55,768 nucleotides of DNA from Proteobacteria bacterium HN_bin10. GTDB taxonomy: Bacteria; Pseudomonadota; Alphaproteobacteria; Caulobacterales; Aquidulcibacteraceae. Location of the stretch: assembly GCA_002083515.1 (NCBI GenBank), contig LWDN01000041.1:40965-96732 (forward strand), read 5' to 3'. The notes beneath the pieces were generated by a model. The model was not told where the DNA came from. It was given only the letters and a program-made list of their open reading frames with translations, and made no database searches. Made by a program: the position numbers and the translations under genes. Shown in pieces: positions 51,709 to 55,768 of the stretch (positions within the stretch are counted from its first letter, which is position 1; the number at the start of each line of letters is the position of its first letter).

Positions 51709-52761
51709 ATGTCAGGCGAAACGTCCTTTTATGCGGGAGCGGCGGGACTTGTCTTTGCCCACTCGGTCATTGACCAACTCGGTGAAAAGACGGTCGCGCC
51801 AACGCCGCCGAACTACGAGTTATGGGCCACCTACAGGAGCGGAACCTTCCCTGACCTCAATCGTGAAATTGAGGAACTGTTCGCTGCCGGTGAGGCGCTG
51901 ACGCCTGCCTTGTGTGAGGACTTGTATGAGCGCCATTTTGTGCCAACGCGCTCGTTTGAGCAACTGGCGCAGACTGGAGAATCGATTGCGCATGAACTCG
52001 CAGCTGCGCTCGCGCATTTGCGTGAGGTGAGCGCAAGCGCGGGCGGATACGCAGGCAGCCTCGAGGCGGCGGCATCCAGCATGGAGACGGTCGCCGACCC
52101 GTCGAAACTGCCGGCGCTCGTGCGTGGCCTTATCGCAGAGACCCGCGCCGTGGCGTCTCGCAATCGGCTGCTTGAACAACAGATGGACGCGTCCTCAATG
52201 CAAATGGAGACGCTGCAACTCAGCGTGCGCCAAGCCACACTCGAAGCGATCACCGACGGTCTCACCGGCCTGGCCAATCGGAGGCACTTTGATCGTTCTC
52301 TTTCTCGCCACGTGCGCGAGGCATGTGAGGACGGACGCCCGCTCTGCCTTGCGCTGTGCGACATCGACCGATTCAAGCAAATCAATGACACTTGGGGCCA
52401 CCCTGTCGGCGATCAGATCATTCGTTACGTTGCTTCGACCCTGCGATCCGGCGCGCCCTCCGAGGCGCTCGTCGCGCGCTATGGCGGCGAAGAGTTTGCG
52501 CTGCTCCTGCCACAAATGGGCGCCGAGGAGGCGCATGTGCTCGTAGATGAGCTCCGTCGACGCGTGGGCGCGCGCACGCTTTCGCGCAAGTCGTCCGGCG
52601 AAATGCTCGGCGTCGTCACAGTCTCAGCAGGGGTCGCTGAACTCCGGCATGAAGAAGGGAGCGAATCTTTCGTCCGACGCGCGGATGCATTACTGTATCA
52701 TGCGAAAAAGGCTGGTCGCAATCGAGTGATCGGCGACGGCGATGCTGCGGTCGCTGCATGA
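51709..52761 (+). CDS. Diguanylate cyclase (GGDEF domain)
   Basis: 350 aa from the ATG at 51709 with GGAG 8 nt upstream. The N-terminal half contains a coiled-coil-like stretch without membrane segments. The GGDEF domain has DGLTGLANRRHFD, CDIDRFKQINDTWGHPVGD, and the active-site loop YGGEEFALLLP near residue 260. The RxxD inhibitory site is not evident upstream of the loop. It makes c-di-GMP in the cytoplasm. The next gene encodes a PilZ receptor. Confidence 0.88.
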   Translation: MSGETSFYAGAAGLVFAHSVIDQLGEKTVAPTPPNYELWATYRSGTFPDLNREIEELFAAGEALTPALCEDLYERHFVPTRSFEQLAQTGESIAHELAAALAHLREVSASAGGYAGSLEAAASSMETVADPSKLPALVRGLIAETRAVASRNRLLEQQMDASSMQMETLQLSVRQATLEAITDGLTGLANRRHFDRSLSRHVREACEDGRPLCLALCDIDRFKQINDTWGHPVGDQIIRYVASTLRSGAPSEALVARYGGEEFALLLPQMGAEEAHVLVDELRRRVGARTLSRKSSGEMLGVVTVSAGVAELRHEEGSESFVRRADALLYHAKKAGRNRVIGDGDAAVAA

Positions 52762-52883
52762 CCGCGTTCACTTGCTGATCCTGTGGACGCTGACATGGAG
52801 ACGCGCGACCGGGCGCTGCGGTGATCGTGCCGAACAGTGCATGACTGTTCATCGAAAGGTGCGTGCGACGGGAGATGGAAGCC

Positions 52884-53228
52884 ATGTTCGGCAAATCCAA
52901 ACCGCCCAACCCGCGCCAGCGACTCACGGATCGTATGAAACAGGTAACGGCGCCCAGCCCTGGGGATCGGGCGGCGCCGCTCGATCGCCGGGAGGACCGC
53001 GCAACACGTCAAGCCGTTTTCAGGAACGCGACAATCACGCTTGATAGTGGTCAAAAGTTCACAGTTGTGATGAAGGACATGAACTCCGGTGGCGCTCGCA
53101 TTGAGTTCTTTCAGCGGAACGATCTGCCGGAATCTTTCCTGTTGAGCGAACCGACTTTGAAGCTGCGCCGCCGTGTCCGCCTCGTGTGGCAGAGGGAATG
53201 CGTCGCTGGCGTAAAGTTCCAAGACTAG
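52884..53228 (+). CDS. PilZ-domain protein
   Basis: 114 aa from the ATG at 52884 with GGAG 9 nt upstream. PilZ features are a basic N-terminal box DRREDRATR and a later DMNSGGARIEF, followed by LKLRRRVRLVWQRE. The box resembles the c-di-GMP-binding RxxxR and D/NxSxxG motifs. It is downstream of the diguanylate cyclase and could be a local receptor of its product. Confidence 0.7.
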   Translation: MFGKSKPPNPRQRLTDRMKQVTAPSPGDRAAPLDRREDRATRQAVFRNATITLDSGQKFTVVMKDMNSGGARIEFFQRNDLPESFLLSEPTLKLRRRVRLVWQRECVAGVKFQD

Positions 53229-53717
53229 CGCCAAGGCGCTTGACCGTTGAGCACGCGCTCGCTGGTCGGCCCCGGGTGCTTGGCGTGAGAGCGCTGGCCG
53301 GTGGCGCTCGCATTCGGCGTTTAGGTAAACTCAGACGCTGCCCGCCGCGACCGGCGAGAGCGCTTAGACTAGGCGACACCAGATCGAAGTGGCCGAGTGC
53401 GTCGACCATTGTATCGAGCGGGCCCATGACAGTCGACCTTTAGACTTCCGTAGTTCGCCCGACGCGCGAACGTGGCTTCACGCGTCGGGTAACGCGCGGC
53501 AACAGGAGGCAACGTGGCTTTGCTGGACACAGGCAACATCGGGCATAACGGTCCAAGCAGTGCAAACATCGTGCGCGAAGCGTGACGAAAGCAGCGACCT
53601 TAGACTGAGATTTTGATGCGCGGTTACGAAACAACCTTTCGGCTAAAGCAGTTTGCGCGCTGGCGGTTTCGCGCGATCTTTTCGGGAGGGTGTCGGTGAA
53701 GCATATTCGGAGAACCA
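53229..53717. other. Intergenic stretch before the integration module
   Basis: No recognised gene on either strand. Short open frames lack starts and domains. It may hold the promoter of the small protein and integrase or part of a recombination site. Confidence 0.35.
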
Positions 53718-53972
53718 GTGACAAGGCAGCATGCCGCCATCGCAGTTGCACATGAGCCCAGGCTCCTGACTGGGCCCGTCGCGTTGCGTTATTTGGGCGG
53801 CGAGCGTCCCGAGCGTTTTGGCGTGGCGCCAATTCAGGGCAAGCGTCAGCGCCTCTACGATCGCCGCGCCATTGATGCGGCGTTAGACCGCCTGTCAGGG
53901 CTTGCAATTATGCAAGAGGCGGAGTCTTCTTCTCCAGACGTCCTTGACGCGCTTGTAAGTGAATGGCGATGA
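53718..53972 (+). CDS. Excisionase-like small DNA-binding protein
   Basis: 84 aa from a GTG with GGAG 5 nt upstream. GPVALRYLGGERPERFGV and LYDRRAIDAALDRLSGL resemble MerR/excisionase-type winged helices found in front of alphaproteobacterial integrases. It is 17 bp upstream of the integrase gene and may direct excision. Confidence 0.6.
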   Translation: MTRQHAAIAVAHEPRLLTGPVALRYLGGERPERFGVAPIQGKRQRLYDRRAIDAALDRLSGLAIMQEAESSSPDVLDALVSEWR

Positions 53973-53989
53973 AAACGAGGCTTTGAGCG

Positions 53990-55315
53990 GTGGCGACGTT
54001 TCAGATCCGAGGATTGAATCTGAACATCAAGAAGGTCTACGCGGACGGCCGCGTCGGCTATCGCCACTATCACAAACGCGGTAAGGGCGCGGTCTGCATC
54101 GGCGAGACCGCGCATAGGCTCAAAGGCGATCTTCCCGCCGACATGCTTGAGCGCGCGCTCGCCGCAGCCAGGGCAGACTCTGCGCCGCTGCCGCCGCGCG
54201 CGCCGAGCAAGACGTTGCGTGAATTGTTCGACGAATGGCAGGCGTCCGCGGAGTATCGCGCCGAGGTCCGCTCGCAGAATACGCGCCAGCTGCATGACGA
54301 CAATATCGATAAGTGGTGCGATGGAAGTTATCAGAGCGAGCGCGGGGCGCAAAAGAAGTTCGGCGACATGCCCTATATTCTGGTCGAGCAAGTTTGGGCC
54401 AAGGACAAGTTTCTGACCTTCCGGGATCGGCATTCGACGGGATGGCGTCCGTGCAAAGTGACGGAAGCCGAGGCGAACAGAGCGCGGCGCGGCGACGCTT
54501 ATCCAGTCAAGGCGCCTCTCGGGGCGTATTTCATCCGCACTGACGGGCCCAAGCCTTATGGATTTCAATTTCGGGAAACGCCCAAAGCCGCCGATCACTT
54601 GACGAGCACATTGGGCTCCTGCCTGGCCTGGGCGAAACGGCGCGGCAAAATCAAGAACAACCCGATGGAAGGCGTCGACCGGCTCTATCGCAGCGATCGC
54701 GCGCTGATCATTTGGGAGGCCGAGCATTTGACGCAATTACGCGCCGGAGCAGCGGTCGAACCGGCCCGACCGTGCCCCGGCCAAGTTTGGGATGGTGTCT
54801 TGGGCGCGGTATTGACCGGACTGGCGATGGTCGACCTGCTGCGGCTCCGGTGGCCGATGATCCTCGACGAGGTGATTGACCTCGAAGGCGGTCGCACCAA
54901 GACCGGGACGGAGGCCATGCCGCCGATCTTGCCAGAGGCCCGAATGCTGTTTGAACGCATTCGCCGCCAACAAATCGAGGCCAAGCTCTACAACGCCGAT
55001 GGGCTCGTGCTCCTGAACTCGCGCGGTAAGCCTTGGACGCCATCGGGGTTCGGCGGGTCATTTCAAGACGCCAAGACCGCCGCGGGCATTGGCAAGGAGC
55101 GTCATTTTCATGATTTGCGTGGGACTGCGGCCACCATGTTCGTCGCCAGTCCTCGCAACTATAGCGATTTGCAGATCGACTTGTTTATGGGCTGGAAGGA
55201 GGGCGAAGGGGCGCGCATCCGGCGCAAGTACGTCAATGCCCGCAATGTCGCTAGGGGCTTGCAAGCTCTGTTGGAAGGTGAGACACGCCAAGCCATCGCC
55301 GCGATTGCGGGATAG
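53990..55315 (+). CDS. int: Tyrosine site-specific integrase
   Basis: 441 aa from a GTG. An N-terminal arm-type domain is followed by the catalytic domain from about residue 215. Box II is HDLRGTAATMF (His-x-x-Arg), and the nucleophile tyrosine is likely in RIRRKYVNAR. The first catalytic arginine, normally in a TGLRxxDLL context, reads TGLAMVDLL here. The integrase lies 16 bp before a tRNA-Trp gene, a usual target of this recombinase class. Confidence 0.85.
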   Translation: MATFQIRGLNLNIKKVYADGRVGYRHYHKRGKGAVCIGETAHRLKGDLPADMLERALAAARADSAPLPPRAPSKTLRELFDEWQASAEYRAEVRSQNTRQLHDDNIDKWCDGSYQSERGAQKKFGDMPYILVEQVWAKDKFLTFRDRHSTGWRPCKVTEAEANRARRGDAYPVKAPLGAYFIRTDGPKPYGFQFRETPKAADHLTSTLGSCLAWAKRRGKIKNNPMEGVDRLYRSDRALIIWEAEHLTQLRAGAAVEPARPCPGQVWDGVLGAVLTGLAMVDLLRLRWPMILDEVIDLEGGRTKTGTEAMPPILPEARMLFERIRRQQIEAKLYNADGLVLLNSRGKPWTPSGFGGSFQDAKTAAGIGKERHFHDLRGTAATMFVASPRNYSDLQIDLFMGWKEGEGARIRRKYVNARNVARGLQALLEGETRQAIAAIAG

Positions 55316-55331
55316 ATTGGGCCGGCCGGTT

Positions 55332-55407
55332 AGGGGTTTAGCTCAGCTGGTAGAGCGGCGCGCTCCAAACGCGTAGGTCGGGAGTTCGAGTCTCTCAACC
55401 CCTGCCA
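55332..55407 (+). tRNA. tRNA-Trp (anticodon CCA)
   Basis: 76 nt. The acceptor stem AGGGGTT/AACCCCT is 7 bp. The D-arm is GCTC...GAGC, the anticodon stem GCGCG/CGCGT encloses the loop CTCCAAA, and the T-stem GGGAG/CTCTC holds TTCGAGT. The 3' CCA is encoded. It reads toward the window end from the integrase and is the probable integration site. Confidence 0.93.
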
Positions 55408-55742
55408 GCCGGGTCCGATCTAAACGAGCGCAGGTCTCACGGACTGCACTCTGCCAACGCACAAGGGACTGGACGGAAACCGTCGACGTCGGTATCGAGT
55501 GTCCAGCCAATGCCAGGATCCTTCCGAGGACTGGCCGCTTCCCAAGAAGGTGGAAACGGGGCCTGCCGGATGGTGGGAATCTGAAGCATTGGCGGACGGG
55601 CAAGTTCGAGTTTGGGGCCAGCCTCGGGAACGAGAACATGCACGGAACAAGAACGGTTTTGTGGGCAATTTTGCAAACCGAATTGCAAACTGCCAAGTTT
55701 GGAACAGATGAGAACAGAAAAAACTGAGCGAAAACATATCAT
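55408..55742. other. Intergenic stretch between two similar tRNA sequences
   Basis: No gene is recognised. It separates the complete tRNA-Trp from a second copy of its 5' part, so it could be part of an element, a tRNA gene spacer, or a duplicated att segment. Confidence 0.4.
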
Positions 55743-55768
55743 AGGAGTTTAGCTCAGCTGGTAGAGCA
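55743..55768 (+). tRNA. 5' part of a second, near-identical tRNA
   Basis: The last 26 nt match the first 26 nt of the tRNA-Trp at 55332 at 24 positions (differences at positions 4 and 26). The window stops inside the D-arm, so identity and completeness are unknown. A second tRNA-Trp is likely; an att-site remnant is an alternative. Confidence 0.6.

Noticed and set aside
53389..53616. Short plus-strand frame between PilZ and the excisionase-like gene
   Set aside because: No family, no ribosome-binding site and atypical composition.
1..55768. CRISPR arrays, rRNA genes, canonical parS sites
   Set aside because: No regularly spaced direct repeats of CRISPR type, no rRNA-like sequence and no parS-type TGTTTCACGTGAAACA-like palindrome was noticed, although reading by eye can miss diverged copies.

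Overview
The window reads as GC-rich alphaproteobacterial DNA, most likely Caulobacterales or a Hyphomonadaceae-like lineage. The main pointers are an ECF sigma factor paired with an NrsF-type anti-sigma factor, an Entner-Doudoroff operon, a TonB-dependent receptor beside a flavin halogenase and a DUF6445 protein, frequent TTG/GTG starts, and many ATGA-type overlaps between genes. The taxon is inferred from gene content only.

Layout. (1) Positions 1-8.5 kb: a minus-strand accessory cassette encoding a ParB-like protein, an ArdC-like zincin, a methyltransferase fused to a Strawberry-notch helicase, and a Toprim protein. The ParB and ArdC genes share a nested hairpin immediately upstream of their start codons. 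(2) 8.6-18.5 kb: a LysR regulator, a CPA2 antiporter, then a glucose catabolic unit with a LacI regulator, a FucP-type sugar importer, and glk-zwf-edd-eda. A shared 14-bp palindrome lies in front of the regulator and of the importer/glk pair. (3) 18.5-21.5 kb: a GST, a frameshifted AraC regulator, an IS end relic, and DUF3995 and MAPEG membrane proteins. (4) 21.6-32.7 kb: an oligosaccharide locus with an MFS transporter, a GH13 alpha-glucosidase, a LacI regulator, a TonB-dependent receptor, a secreted putative six-hairpin glycosidase, DUF6445 and a tryptophan-halogenase-like enzyme. Tandem ATTGCGCAAT palindromes mark its two promoter regions. (5) 32.8-36.8 kb: a thioredoxin-fold protein and a protoglobin, a MarR regulator with a C-terminal Cys cluster, a limonene-epoxide-hydrolase-like protein, then decayed DNA with an alpha/beta-hydrolase pseudogene cut by an IS3 relic. 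(6) 36.8-45.1 kb: a three-gene ABC-2 exporter and two ECF sigma systems. One is SigF/NrsF with thioredoxin, CcdA and DoxX; the other is ECF41 with a CMD-family protein and a membrane protein. Each is preceded by a sequence matching the known promoter class of its own sigma factor. An IS256 relic and two truncated genes lie between them. (7) 45.3-53.2 kb: a frameshifted DsbA-family isomerase, a divergent PepSY/two-component versus PepSY/outer-membrane/cytochrome b561 locus with a symmetric operator, an AraC regulator, a diguanylate cyclase and a PilZ protein. (8) 53.7-55.8 kb: an excisionase-like small protein, a tyrosine integrase, tRNA-Trp(CCA), and the first 26 nt of a near-identical tRNA at the window edge.

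The cassette at the left and the integrase/tRNA pair at the right suggest that part or all of the window lies on an integrative element with metabolic cargo, but the left boundary is not visible. The most original signals are the nested hairpins shared by ParB and ArdC, the methyltransferase/Strawberry-notch cassette, the 41-bp symmetric two-component operator, and the self-consistent ECF promoters.
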